A model generated the notes under the pieces. The model made no database searches. It saw only the letters and a list, made by a program, of their open reading frames with translations, and was not told where the DNA came from. DNA of 64,000 nt from Flavonifractor sp963557075 (GTDB taxonomy: Bacteria > Bacillota > Clostridia > Oscillospirales > Oscillospiraceae). Shown piece after piece: positions 7,240-15,349 of this stretch (positions are counted from its first letter, which is position 1; each line of letters opens with the position of its first letter). The DNA is taken from contig CAUWDA010000007.1 of NCBI GenBank assembly GCA_963557075.1, positions 1 through 64,000 of the forward strand, read 5' to 3'. Position numbers and translations under genes: made by a program.

Positions 7240-8001
7240 TTAAAGGGGGGATTTCTGCATTTTGGCCCACCGGCGGGGATAGTTCTGGGGGGTGGGGGAG
7301 ACCTTCTCCACCACCACGACCCGGTGCTTCACGCCGGTGCCGGGGATCTCATAGTCCACCCGGGGGAGCAGACGGCCGCCCAGCTTGGCAATGGCCCGTG
7401 CCGCCCGGTCGATCTCGTCGCCGCTGTCCACGCTCTTCATGGCCAGGAACTTGCCCCCAACCTTGACATAGGGTAGGCACAGCTCGCTCAGGAGCTCCAG
7501 AGAGGCCACCGCCCGGGACACGGCGAAGTCAAAGCTGTCCCGGAAGCCCTCTTCGTGGGCCTGCTCCTCGCCGCGGGCGTGGAGACAGGTCACGCTGGTA
7601 AGGGAAAGCACTTTACAGACGGACTCCAGCCAGGTGACCCGCTTACCCAAACTGTCCAGCAGAGTGACGTTGAGGGTGGGCTCCAGGATCTTCAGAGGCA
7701 TACCGGGGAAGCCGGCGCCGGTGCCCACGTCGATGAGAGTCTTATTTTTGAAGTCCTCCCCGATGGTGAGCAGGGCGGCGCAGTCCAGGAAATGGAGATC
7801 CACCACCTGGTCGGGATCGGTGATGGCGGTCAGATTCATGACCTGGTTCTGTTCCAGCAGCATGGCGCCATATTGGGCCAGAGCCTCAGCGCCCCCCGGC
7901 GTGTGGATACCCAGGGTCTCCAGACCCTGCTGAATGCGGGGCAGCTGAGCATCCAGACAGAGGGATGTGGAAGTCTGGGTGGTGTTTTTCTCGTCGGCCA
8001 T
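7240..8001 (-). CDS. rsmG: 16S rRNA (guanine-N7) methyltransferase
   Basis: Methylates N7 of a guanine in the 530-loop region of 16S rRNA (G527 in E. coli numbering) using S-adenosylmethionine. The 253-residue protein contains the GidB-family SAM-binding motif LIDVGTGAGFPGMPLKI near residue 90 and the conserved DFAVSRAVASL segment. AAAGGAG lies 9 nt before the ATG. rsmG (gidB) is usually near the partition genes and the replication origin in Firmicutes, which agrees with the parAB/noc region a few kilobases away. Confidence 0.95.
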   Translation of the reverse strand: MADEKNTTQTSTSLCLDAQLPRIQQGLETLGIHTPGGAEALAQYGAMLLEQNQVMNLTAITDPDQVVDLHFLDCAALLTIGEDFKNKTLIDVGTGAGFPGMPLKILEPTLNVTLLDSLGKRVTWLESVCKVLSLTSVTCLHARGEEQAHEEGFRDSFDFAVSRAVASLELLSELCLPYVKVGGKFLAMKSVDSGDEIDRAARAIAKLGGRLLPRVDYEIPGTGVKHRVVVVEKVSPTPQNYPRRWAKMQKSPL

Positions 8002-8064
8002 GGATTTGACTCCTTTTTCAGATACTTTTCCCCAAAGAGGGGAGGGGATGTGGAAAAACGGCCC

Positions 8065-8703
8065 TTAGTTCAGGGCGATCCGGTAGACAGTGCCGTCTTT
8101 TTCCGCAAAGGCATACCCGTTTTCATCCACCGGTCCGGTCCAGTCAAAGATCTGGGGGGTGACCGGCTGGAAGTTGATGTCCATGTAATGAGTGGTGCAG
8201 GGGAAATAGCCGTTGCTCAGGGTGATGTTCCAGTCTCCAAAGGCTCTGCTGTCCTCAGAAACCGGTTTGCCGTCGGCGAAGAGCCAGACGCCGTCGTCTT
8301 TCTGGATGCTGGCGCTGTAGAAGAGCGGACCGCCGCGGTGCCTCAGAGACGTCCACTGACAGGGAATGATCAGCTTTCCTGTGGTGTCGATGACGCCACA
8401 GCCGCTGTCCCGACGGACGATGGCGTAGCCGTCGGCGTTAAAGGTCCCATAAGCGTCCACACCGCTGAGGATACCGGCCTGATAGAGAGGCTGGACCGTG
8501 TCCTTTGGGTGGTCTTTACAGTCGGGGAAGGTGGCGACATCATTGATGGGCTCCAACAGGTCGCCGGACACCGGACTGAGCAGCTTTGCGAAATCCAACT
8601 GGGTGACGGTTTCGCCCAGGCCGTTGATCTGGTCGGGATCGGTATGGAGTACGCTCTCCAGATAGTAGGCGGTGGACGGGTCCTGCTGGAGACCGACGGA
8701 CAT
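8065..8703 (-). pseudogene. Probable 5'-truncated SLH/WG-repeat protein gene
   Basis: The open frame encodes about 212 residues. The first part resembles the middle of an SLH protein: LEPINDVATFP...LYQAGILSGVDAYGTF closely parallels LSPINAVTTLP...FYNAGILTGVDRWGTF in the protein at 2031. The second part resembles WG-type beta repeats (RDSGCGVIDTTGKLIIP, NGYAFAEKDGTVYRIAL). There is no signal peptide and no ribosome site at the first ATG. The same frame stays open upstream to the TGA of the preceding gene at 8788 with protein-like sequence (ALGRQVPPPEAPAEWGQ). An exported SLH protein needs a signal peptide, so I infer that the 5' part was lost by deletion. A short cytoplasmic product cannot be excluded. 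Confidence 0.6.
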
Positions 8704-8787
8704 GCCGTCAGCCCGGGTGAGGACTATCTGGCCCCACTCCGCCGGCGCTTCGGGCGGCGGGACCTGCCGTCCCAGGGCTTGTTCAGA

Positions 8788-9141
8788 TCACAGACCGAAA
8801 TTGGCCAGCAGGGGAGGGACGCCCAGGATCAGGCTGACGACAAAACCGACAGCGCAGAGGACCGCCAGGACTACCATGGTGGCCCTGCGGGCGTGGGTGC
8901 TGTCCGGATGGCGGGCCAGATAGACCGCCATGGCGAAGATGCCGCCAATGCCGGGACAGGCGAAGAGAGGGGCGATGCCGGTGAGGTATTCGCCCTGGTT
9001 GAAAAAGGGATACACGTTGAGCAAGACGAAGCCCACCATGTAGACCACGCCCACCCAGGCCATGATGCGCTTGATGGGGGAGGCGGGGACAAAGGGTTCC
9101 TGCTCCTCCTGGGGGATCTGGTTTTCCGGTTGTTCACTCAT
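8788..9141 (-). CDS. Small integral membrane protein, unknown function
   Basis: A 117-residue protein with an acidic, Gln/Glu/Pro-rich N-terminal tail (1-20) and three predicted membrane helices (about 28-46, 55-75 and 92-112). I do not recognise the family. Its ATG overlaps the end of mscL by 8 nt, so it is probably translationally coupled to the channel gene. The same-frame remnant of an SLH/WG gene begins right after its stop codon, consistent with a deletion joint there. Confidence 0.7.
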   Translation of the reverse strand: MSEQPENQIPQEEQEPFVPASPIKRIMAWVGVVYMVGFVLLNVYPFFNQGEYLTGIAPLFACPGIGGIFAMAVYLARHPDSTHARRATMVVLAVLCAVGFVVSLILGVPPLLANFGL

Positions 9142-9559
9142 GGTGTTGCTCCTTCAGCAGGTCACGGATCTCGGTGAGCAGCTTTTCCTCAGCGGAGGGC
9201 TCCGGCGGGGCAGGGGGCGGGGCGGGAGATTCATCCTTTTTGCGGTGGAACTTGTTCAAACCCTTGATGATGCAGAAAACGACAAAGGCCATGATGAGGA
9301 AGTTCAGGATGGCATTGATGAAATTGCCCACCATCATATCCCCGCCGCCGGGGAGGTGGATCGCCAGGTTGGCCAGATCGTTGCTTCCGCTGGTGAAGAT
9401 ACCCAGGACAGGGTTGATGATGTCGTTTACCAGGGAATCGGCGATGGCCTTGAATGCGCCGCCGATGATGACGCCGACAGCCATATCCATTACGCTGCCC
9501 CGGGCGATGAACTGCTTGAACTCGGCCACAAAGCCGGTGGTTTTTTCTTTTGTTGACAT
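9134..9559 (-). CDS. mscL: Large-conductance mechanosensitive channel
   Basis: A homopentameric membrane pore that opens under hypo-osmotic shock. The 141-residue protein begins with the MscL N-terminal helix and TM1 (EFKQFIARGSVMDMAVGVIIGGAF), followed by the periplasmic-side loop, TM2 (FINAILNFLIMAFVVFCIIK) and a C-terminal helical bundle. A Pro-rich linker (PAPPPAPPEP) precedes the terminal coiled helix EEKLLTEIRDLLKEQ. It sits between serS and a small membrane protein gene it overlaps. Confidence 0.96.
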   Translation of the reverse strand: MSTKEKTTGFVAEFKQFIARGSVMDMAVGVIIGGAFKAIADSLVNDIINPVLGIFTSGSNDLANLAIHLPGGGDMMVGNFINAILNFLIMAFVVFCIIKGLNKFHRKKDESPAPPPAPPEPSAEEKLLTEIRDLLKEQHHE

Positions 9560-9599
9560 AAGTTCTCCTTATTCCGATGCGGTTAAGGGAGGGAGGGGA

Positions 9600-10901
9600 T
9601 CAGGCCTTGGGGGTGAGCACTTCCTTGCCGCCCATGTAGGGGCGCAGAGGGGCGGGGATCTTCACGGAGCCGTCGGCCTGGAGGTTGTTCTCCAGGAAGG
9701 CAATGAGCATCCGGGGCGGGGCCACCACGGTGTTGTTCAGGGTGTGGGGCAGGTAGGTGCCCTTCTCGCCCTTGACCCGCATCTTCAGGCGGCGGGCCTG
9801 AGCGTCGCCCAGGTTGGAGCAGGAGCACACCTCGAAGTACTTCTGCTGACGGGGGGACCAGGCCTCGATGTCGCAGCTCTTCACCTTCAGGTCGGCCAGG
9901 TCGCCGGAGCAGCACTCCAGCTGGCGAACGGGGATATCCAGGGAGCGGAAGAGCTCCACGGAGTAGCGCCACATCTGCTCATACCACTGCATAGAGTCCT
10001 CGGGCTTGCAGACGACCACCATCTCCTGCTTCTCAAACTGGTGGATGCGGTACACGCCCCGCTCCTCGATGCCGTGGGCGCCCTTCTCCTTGCGGAAGCA
10101 GGGGGAGTAGGAGGTGAGGGTCTGGGGCAGCTTGTCCTCGGGGATGATCTGGTCGATGAATTTGCCGATCATGGAGTGCTCGGAGGTGCCGATGAGGTAG
10201 AGGTCCTCGCCCTCGATCTTGTACATCATGGCGTCCATCTCGGTCTGGGACATGACGCCCTCCACCACGTTGCCGTGGATCATGAAGGGGGGGACACAGA
10301 AGATAAAGCCCTTATCGATCATGAAGTCACGGGCATAGGCCAGCACCGCCTCGTGAAGGCGGGCGATGTCGCCCATCAGGTAGTAGAAGCCGTTGCCGGA
10401 CACCCGGCCGGCGGCGTCCATGTCGATGCCGTCAAAGGCCTCCATGATCTGAGTGTGGTAGGGGATCTCAAAGTCGGGGGTCACCGGCTCGCCGAAGCGC
10501 TGGACCTCCACGTTGCAGGAGTCGTCGGGGCCGATGGGCACGGAGGGGTCGATGATGTTGGGGATCTGGAGCATGATGTGGCGGATCTCCTCTGCCAGCT
10601 CGGTCTCCCGGTTTTCCAGCCAGGCCAGCTGGTCGGCGTCCGCCTTGACCTCGGCCTTCAGGGCCTCGGCCTCCGCCAGCTTGGAGGGGTCCTTCTTGGA
10701 CTGGCCCATCAGTACGCCCACCTGCTTGCTCTTGGCGTTGCGGGTGGTGCGCAGGTCCTGAGCCTCCTGGATGGTCTTGCGGTTCTCGGCGTCCAGGGCG
10801 ATGACCTGGTCCACCAGAGGCAGCTTCTGGTCCTGGAATTTCTTCTTGATATTTTCCTTGACGATCTCGGGGTTTTCCCGAACAAATTTGATATCCAGCA
10901 T
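9600..10901 (-). CDS. serS: Seryl-tRNA synthetase
   Basis: Charges tRNA-Ser (and tRNA-Sec where present). The 433 residues comprise an N-terminal antiparallel coiled-coil arm (about 1-110) that contacts the long variable arm of the tRNA and a class II catalytic core. The core has motif 2 around CFRKEKGAHGIEERGVYRIH and motif 3 near NNTVVAPPRMLIAFLEN. No T-box was seen upstream. The spacer to the next gene holds a purine-rich repeat and a consensus parS site. Confidence 0.97.
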   Translation of the reverse strand: MLDIKFVRENPEIVKENIKKKFQDQKLPLVDQVIALDAENRKTIQEAQDLRTTRNAKSKQVGVLMGQSKKDPSKLAEAEALKAEVKADADQLAWLENRETELAEEIRHIMLQIPNIIDPSVPIGPDDSCNVEVQRFGEPVTPDFEIPYHTQIMEAFDGIDMDAAGRVSGNGFYYLMGDIARLHEAVLAYARDFMIDKGFIFCVPPFMIHGNVVEGVMSQTEMDAMMYKIEGEDLYLIGTSEHSMIGKFIDQIIPEDKLPQTLTSYSPCFRKEKGAHGIEERGVYRIHQFEKQEMVVVCKPEDSMQWYEQMWRYSVELFRSLDIPVRQLECCSGDLADLKVKSCDIEAWSPRQQKYFEVCSCSNLGDAQARRLKMRVKGEKGTYLPHTLNNTVVAPPRMLIAFLENNLQADGSVKIPAPLRPYMGGKEVLTPKA

Positions 10902-10935
10902 TGTTACTCAACCTTTCTTTATATCGGTAGACTGT

Positions 10936-10966
10936 TCTGAGTGAGGAGATAGAATACAGGAGATGT
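10936..10966. repeat. Heptad-type GAGATA repeat beside parS
   Basis: GAGTGAGGAGATAG, then AATACAGGAGATGTGAG, a degenerate purine-rich run with roughly 7-nt periodicity ending 6 nt before the parS site. It is related to the runs at 4493, 17331 and 26641. Confidence 0.4.
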
Positions 10967-10971
10967 GAGTT

Positions 10972-10987
10972 TGTTCCACGTGAAACA
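10972..10987. promoter_or_regulatory. parS centromere site (B. subtilis-type consensus)
   Basis: TGTTCCACGTGAAACA, identical to the well-known B. subtilis Spo0J/ParB parS consensus. It lies between serS and the parB operon, 580 bp beyond the parB stop codon. A second site is at 13714. Such sites nucleate ParB spreading and condensin loading near the replication origin. Confidence 0.93.
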
Positions 10988-11019
10988 TGAAAGATCTCCT
11001 GTCTCTTCAACCCTTACTG

Positions 11020-11571
11020 TCAGTACAGGGCGTGATAGATCTCCTGATAGCGGTCGTAGGGGGAGAAACGGTCATTGTCGGTGACGCTCTCCCGGGGGAG
11101 GGCCAGGGGAAGCTGTTCTCCCATGTCCTGGATGAGACTGCGGGCCAAGCTGTAACGGCCCCGGACATAGGCCTCGTTGATCTGCCAGAACCAGTCCATG
11201 GCCTGGCTGGCCTGAGACAGGGCGTAGAGTTGATCCTCCTGCTCGTCCAGCCGGTCCTCCTGCTCCCGGATGGTCTGCTGATTCTGGGAGACGGCCTGCT
11301 CCAGATCCTCCACCTGCTTGGTGAGCGCCTCGTTCTGGCGGATGGTATTCTCCAGGGTCTGGGTGGCGGAGCTGGAGGTCTGCTGCAAATTGTTCAGAGC
11401 CTCCTGATTGGCTCGCCGCTGCATCAGCAGGGACATGAGCAGCAGCAGGAAGGCCGCCGCAAAGAGAATGGTCAGGTACAGCAGCACCGGGTTGCGCTTC
11501 TGGGGCTTTTCGTGCTCCGCAGCGTGCTGGAGATGGCCCCGCTCCTGGTTTTCGGATTCGGGTTTGCTCAA
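11020..11571 (-). CDS. Membrane-anchored coiled-coil protein in the parAB operon
   Basis: A 183-residue protein of unknown function. A charged N-terminal tail (1-27) is followed by one membrane helix (about 28-50, LLYLTILFAAAFLLLLMSLL). A long coiled coil comes next (about 55-120, rich in Gln/Glu/Leu), then a C-terminal region of about 60 residues with conserved-looking aromatic residues (MDWFWQINEAYVRGRY). Its ATG overlaps the parB stop by 4 nt (ATGA), so it is the third gene of a parA-parB operon. That coupling suggests a role at the membrane connected with chromosome positioning or division; this is inference. Confidence 0.78.
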   Translation of the reverse strand: MSKPESENQERGHLQHAAEHEKPQKRNPVLLYLTILFAAAFLLLLMSLLMQRRANQEALNNLQQTSSSATQTLENTIRQNEALTKQVEDLEQAVSQNQQTIREQEDRLDEQEDQLYALSQASQAMDWFWQINEAYVRGRYSLARSLIQDMGEQLPLALPRESVTDNDRFSPYDRYQEIYHALY

Positions 11572-12458
11572 AGCTGGGCACCTCCTTTGTCGTGGGAGGG
11601 CAGCTGCTCCAGCAGGTCCAGCAGGGTGTTCAGGTCCTCCGGGTTGTAATATTCCAGCTCCACCTTGCCCTTCTTTTTGCCGCTGACGATATGGACCTTG
11701 CGGCCGAAGCGGGTGGCCAGGGATTTTTCCGCGGCCCGGAGGTAAATGGACAGGTCAGGGCCGGGCGGGGGAGAGGGGGGCTCCTTCTCGCCGGCGGCCA
11801 GCCGCTTGGCCAGGGCTTCGGTCTGGCGGACGCTCAGATCTTCCGCAATGACCTTCTGTGCCAGCTTTTTTTGCAGCTCTCCGCTGGGGGCGGCCAGAAT
11901 GGCCCGGGCGTGTCCGGCGGACAACTTACCCTCCTCCAGCAGCTGGTGGACCGGGTCGGGGAGGGCCAGCAGCCGCAGAGCGTTGGCCACAGCGGGGCGG
12001 GACTTGCCCACCCGGTGGGCCACCTCCTCCTGGGTGAGGCCGTACTCCTCCATCAGCACTTTATAGCCGTTGGCTTCTTCCACCGGATTCAGATCCTCCC
12101 GCTGGAGGTTTTCGATGAGTCCCAGCTCCATGACCTTGCGGTCATCGGCTTCGATGATGACGGCGGGCACCTCGGTGAGACCGGCCAGCTTGGCGGCCCG
12201 CCACCGCCGCTCGCCGGCGATGATCTGGTAATATCCGGAGGAGAGCCGCCGGACGGTGAGGGGCTGGATCACTCCGTGGGTGCGGATGGAGTCGGCCAGA
12301 TCCTGTAGGGCGGATTCGTCAAAGCGCTTTCGGGGCTGCTTCAGGCCGGGCTCCACCTGGGAGATGGGGAGGGAGAGGGAACCCCCCTCCTGGGCCTGGA
12401 GGGCGGCGTCCCCCAGCAGCGCGCCCAGGCCCTTGCCCAGGCCGCGTTCCAGTGCCAT
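11568..12458 (-). CDS. parB: Chromosome partition protein ParB (Spo0J)
   Basis: A CTP-dependent DNA clamp that loads at parS and recruits SMC/condensin. The protein has 296 residues. The N-terminal ParB/sulfiredoxin-like CTPase domain carries ISQVEPGLKQPRKRF and the GERRWRAAKLAGL motif. A helix-turn-helix follows around GLTQEEVAHRVGKSRPAVANALRLLALP, and the dimerisation domain lies at the C-terminus. Only 2 bp separate it from parA upstream. Two consensus parS sites flank the locus. Confidence 0.95.
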   Translation of the reverse strand: MALERGLGKGLGALLGDAALQAQEGGSLSLPISQVEPGLKQPRKRFDESALQDLADSIRTHGVIQPLTVRRLSSGYYQIIAGERRWRAAKLAGLTEVPAVIIEADDRKVMELGLIENLQREDLNPVEEANGYKVLMEEYGLTQEEVAHRVGKSRPAVANALRLLALPDPVHQLLEEGKLSAGHARAILAAPSGELQKKLAQKVIAEDLSVRQTEALAKRLAAGEKEPPSPPPGPDLSIYLRAAEKSLATRFGRKVHIVSGKKKGKVELEYYNPEDLNTLLDLLEQLPSHDKGGAQL

Positions 12459-12460
12459 AA

Positions 12461-13246
12461 TTATTCGCTCCTTTCTTCCCGGGCGATGGCGTATTGATTG
12501 TGCTCCAGCAGTTCGGAGGCCAGGGCGGCATAGGCCTCAGCCCCCCGGGAATAGGGGTCGTAGGCCTGGACCGGCTTGCCGAAACTGGGGGCCTCGGACA
12601 GACGGACGTTGCGGGGAATGACGGTGGCATATACCTGTCCGGGGAAGTGGCGCTTGACCTCCTCCGCCACCTGCATGGACAGGTTGGTCCGCCCGTCGTA
12701 CATAGTGAGTACCACGCCCTCCAGTCCGATCTTGGGGTTCAGAGACCGCTTCACGATGCGGACGGTGGAGAGCAGGTCGCTGAGCCCCTCCAGGGCGTAG
12801 TATTCGCACTGCACCGGCACCAGTACCGAGTCGGCGGCGCACAGGGCATTGAGGGTGAGCAGCTCCAGAGAGGGGGGACAGTCAATAAAGATATAGTCGT
12901 ACTGGTCCTCCAGCTCAGCCAGGGCCTGCTTCAGCAGATATTCCCGGTGGTCGGCGGTGATCATCTCCACCGTGGCGCCGGCCAGGGATTTATTGGCGGG
13001 GATCACGTCCACATAGGGAGTATTGACCACCGCCCGGGACACCTGGACGCCGTTGAGAAGTACGTCATAGATATTGGGGGAGAGAGTTTTGTCCACGCCA
13101 AAACCGGAGGTGGTGTTGGCCTGGGGGTCAAAGTCGCACACCAGGACCCGCTGATCCTGCTTTTTCAGGGCGGCGGCCAGGTTGACGCAGGTGGTCGTTT
13201 TGCCGACCCCGCCCTTCTGATTTACAATAGCAATGGTTTTTGCCAT
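12461..13246 (-). CDS. parA: Chromosome partition ATPase ParA (Soj)
   Basis: A ParA-type Walker ATPase of 261 residues. It has the deviant Walker A motif NQKGGVGKTTT at residues 9-19, FDPQANTTSGFG and the Walker B-containing YIFIDCPPSL. In Firmicutes Soj regulates DnaA and cooperates with ParB. The frame is open upstream to 13309, but MAKTIAIVNQKGG at 13246 is the family start. The parA-parB-coiled-coil genes form one operon reading away from the parS-linked tandem array. Confidence 0.95.
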   Translation of the reverse strand: MAKTIAIVNQKGGVGKTTTCVNLAAALKKQDQRVLVCDFDPQANTTSGFGVDKTLSPNIYDVLLNGVQVSRAVVNTPYVDVIPANKSLAGATVEMITADHREYLLKQALAELEDQYDYIFIDCPPSLELLTLNALCAADSVLVPVQCEYYALEGLSDLLSTVRIVKRSLNPKIGLEGVVLTMYDGRTNLSMQVAEEVKRHFPGQVYATVIPRNVRLSEAPSFGKPVQAYDPYSRGAEAYAALASELLEHNQYAIAREERSE

Positions 13247-13416
13247 AGCGCACCTGCCTTTTATCTGGTAAACGATTCGAGTTCTATTATATCCCCTTGT
13301 ATGGCGCAATTCAACTGAAATTGAAAAAGAAGTCCCTTTTCAAGAGAAGTGCGTCAGTCGCATTGCGATGGATTTCGGACCGATATAAGGCTGGGTCACT
13401 GTGAAAAAAGAGAGGG

Positions 13417-13713
13417 TGTTTCACGCCGCAGCGTAACGAAAATGTGCCGGTGGCACATTTTTAGCGTAGGTCGTGGCAGCTATGCTGCCACGAGGGCACT
13501 ACGTAAAAAAAGGAGTGTTTCACGCCGCAGCGTAACGAAAATGTGCCGGTGGCACATTTTTAGCGTAGGTCGTGGCAGCTATGCTGCCACGAGGGCACTA
13601 TGCAAAAAGGGAGTGTTTCACGGCGCAGCGCAACAAAAATGTGCCGGTGGCACATTTTTAGCGTAGATCGTGGCGGCTATGCTGCCACGAGGGCACTACG
13701 TAAAAAAAGGGAG
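13417..13713. repeat. Tandem array of three ~99-bp units, each opening with a parS half-site
   Basis: Units begin at 13417, 13516 and 13614 (periods 99, 98 and 100) and end exactly at the full parS at 13714. Each opens with TGTTTCACG, the left part of a parS palindrome whose right half is degenerate, then GCAGCG(T/C)AAC. Two perfect hairpins follow in each unit: AAATGTGCC-GGT-GGCACATTT and CGTGGCAGC-TAT-GCTGCCACG, the third unit having a paired change in the second hairpin. The array fills most of the noc-parA spacer (13247-13747). The first about 100 bp of that spacer hold nothing else I can name. Confidence 0.85.
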
Positions 13714-13729
13714 TGTTTCACGTGAAACA
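13714..13729. promoter_or_regulatory. parS site, perfect palindrome
   Basis: TGTTTCACGTGAAACA, a fully palindromic match to the ParB/Spo0J parS consensus. It terminates the three-unit tandem array and lies 18 bp beyond the stop codon of the Noc-like gene, between it and parA. Confidence 0.93.
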
Positions 13730-13747
13730 CTCCAAAAAGAGAGGGGG

Positions 13748-14554
13748 TTATGATTTGGGAATGGTAATGGTGAGTTGGATGGCTTCCGCTGTCTCCTGCC
13801 GCTTGCAGTTGGCGTCTACGCCGGCGCTTTTCATCATGGACAGGCCCCGGGTGACGGTGTTGAGGAAGAGACGCACATCCTTGAGGATAAAGGCGGGCTT
13901 CTTCCGGGGCTGGCGGTCCGGTGTGGGGTGGAGCAGCTCCTCCACATAGGCCTCAGTGGCTGCCACGGTGAGACCGGACTCCGCCACATGGCGGGCGGTC
14001 TCCTCCTGAAGGGCTGGGTCCTCCAGCCGCAACAGCGCCCGGGCATGGCGCTCGGTACAGCCGTGCTCCCGCAGAATGGACAGGGCCGCAGGGGGGAGAC
14101 GGAGCAGCCGCAGTTTGTTAGCCACAGCGGACTGGGATTTGCCGATCCGCCGGGCGGCCTCCTCCTGAGAGAGATGGTAGGTCTGGATGAGGGCGGACAG
14201 GGCGGCGGCTTCCTCCACGAAATCCAGATCCCGCCGCTGTAAATTCTCCACCAGGGCCAGCAGGGAGGACTCCTGCCCGTCCACCGTGATCACAATACAG
14301 GGCACCTCGGCCAGCCCCGCCAGCTTGGAGGCCCGCAGCCGCCGCTCTCCGGATACCAGCTCATATCCGCTGCCGGTGCGGCGCACCGATAGAGGCTGGA
14401 GCACTCCGTGCTCTTTGATGCTGGCGGCCAGCTCCTCCAGACCATCCTGGGCAAAGAACTTCCGGGGTTGGCCGGGGTTGGGGGAGATGGCGTGAATGGG
14501 TAAAAACTGGACCCGATTGCTTTCAAACAGGCCCTTTCGGCGCAGCAGCGGCAT
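13748..14554 (-). CDS. noc: ParB-family nucleoid occlusion protein (Noc-like)
   Basis: A second ParB-family protein, 268 residues, clearly paralogous to the ParB at 11568. It carries IHAISPNPGQPRKFF, the CTPase motif SGERRLRASKLAGL, and an HTH in HLSQEEAARRIGKSQSAVANKLRLLRLP. In B. subtilis the paralogue beside rsmG and soj is Noc, which coats DNA and blocks septation over the chromosome. The position just upstream of parA favours Noc here, but a second true ParB is possible. The start at 14554 has AGGAGG at 7 nt; the upstream in-frame codons lack such a site. Confidence 0.8.
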   Translation of the reverse strand: MPLLRRKGLFESNRVQFLPIHAISPNPGQPRKFFAQDGLEELAASIKEHGVLQPLSVRRTGSGYELVSGERRLRASKLAGLAEVPCIVITVDGQESSLLALVENLQRRDLDFVEEAAALSALIQTYHLSQEEAARRIGKSQSAVANKLRLLRLPPAALSILREHGCTERHARALLRLEDPALQEETARHVAESGLTVAATEAYVEELLHPTPDRQPRKKPAFILKDVRLFLNTVTRGLSMMKSAGVDANCKRQETAEAIQLTITIPKS

Positions 14555-14656
14555 GGCGGCCCCTCCTTCTCGACGGTAAATCATAAGTCTGACTATAGAT
14601 TACCATATTTTTCCGCAAAAGAAGGCGAAGAGGGTCGATTGGGAAATATTTTCCAT

Positions 14657-15346
14657 TTAGAGGGACGCGAGACTTACAGCATGAGCCAGCTGCCGGAGAA
14701 AGACCAGGTTGCTGGGCCGCCGGGCCGGCAGACCGCCCATCAGCGCCAGATAGGCGGGAGTGGGGTTGGCGTGCAGCTTATCCACCATGGAGCGGATGTT
14801 TTTCTCCACGCTGGCGTAGCCGGTGCGCTGGGCGGCGATGGTGGGGGCGTAGGCCTCTTTGAGCAGAGCATCCGGGTTCTGGCAGAGCACCGCCGCCGCT
14901 TGAGCCGCCGCCTCCATGCCCAGGCCGCAGGCCCCCATCTCCTCCAGCAGTGCCAGCGCGGTCCGCGTCAGGGGCGCCAGACAGAGGGAACGGAGCAGCT
15001 GGGGCAGGATCTGGTAGTTTACAGGCTTGACCAGGTAGTAGCTGGCCCCAAGGGAGAGGGCGCACTTCACCACCCCCTGATGGGAGGCCTGGGAGAGCAC
15101 CACTACCACCGGCCGGATCCGCTGGCGGGACAGGGCCCGGAGGACGGCCAGACCGTCCATGCCGGGCATCACCAGATCCAGCAGCACCGCGTCGGGCTGG
15201 AGCAGATCGATCAGCTCCAGACAGGCCAATCCGTCCTCTGCCGCGCCGCACAAACGGAGTCCGGGCAGGGTGGGGATGGTATCGGTCAGCAGACGCCGGG
15301 CGGCGGGGTCGTCCTCCGCCACCAGAACGCGGATGAGAGAGGACAC
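14657..15346 (-). CDS. Response regulator with a Spo0A-type output domain
   Basis: A 229-residue response regulator. Residues 5-120 form a receiver domain: acidic pair EDD at 11-13, phospho-acceptor Asp in AVLLDLVMPGMDG, and the conserved Lys in YYLVKPVN. The C-terminal 110 residues resemble the Spo0A DNA-binding domain (GYASVEKNIRSMVDKLH aligns with the Spo0A recognition helix, and PSNLVFLRQLAHAV with its terminal helix). It could be a diverged Spo0A or a Spo0A-like paralogue. The genuine spo0A is usually next to spoIVB, which is not seen here, so a paralogue is more likely. It is preceded by 3 bp and an XRE regulator gene. Confidence 0.82.
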   Translation of the reverse strand: MSSLIRVLVAEDDPAARRLLTDTIPTLPGLRLCGAAEDGLACLELIDLLQPDAVLLDLVMPGMDGLAVLRALSRQRIRPVVVVLSQASHQGVVKCALSLGASYYLVKPVNYQILPQLLRSLCLAPLTRTALALLEEMGACGLGMEAAAQAAAVLCQNPDALLKEAYAPTIAAQRTGYASVEKNIRSMVDKLHANPTPAYLALMGGLPARRPSNLVFLRQLAHAVSLASL

Positions 15347-15349
15347 GGC

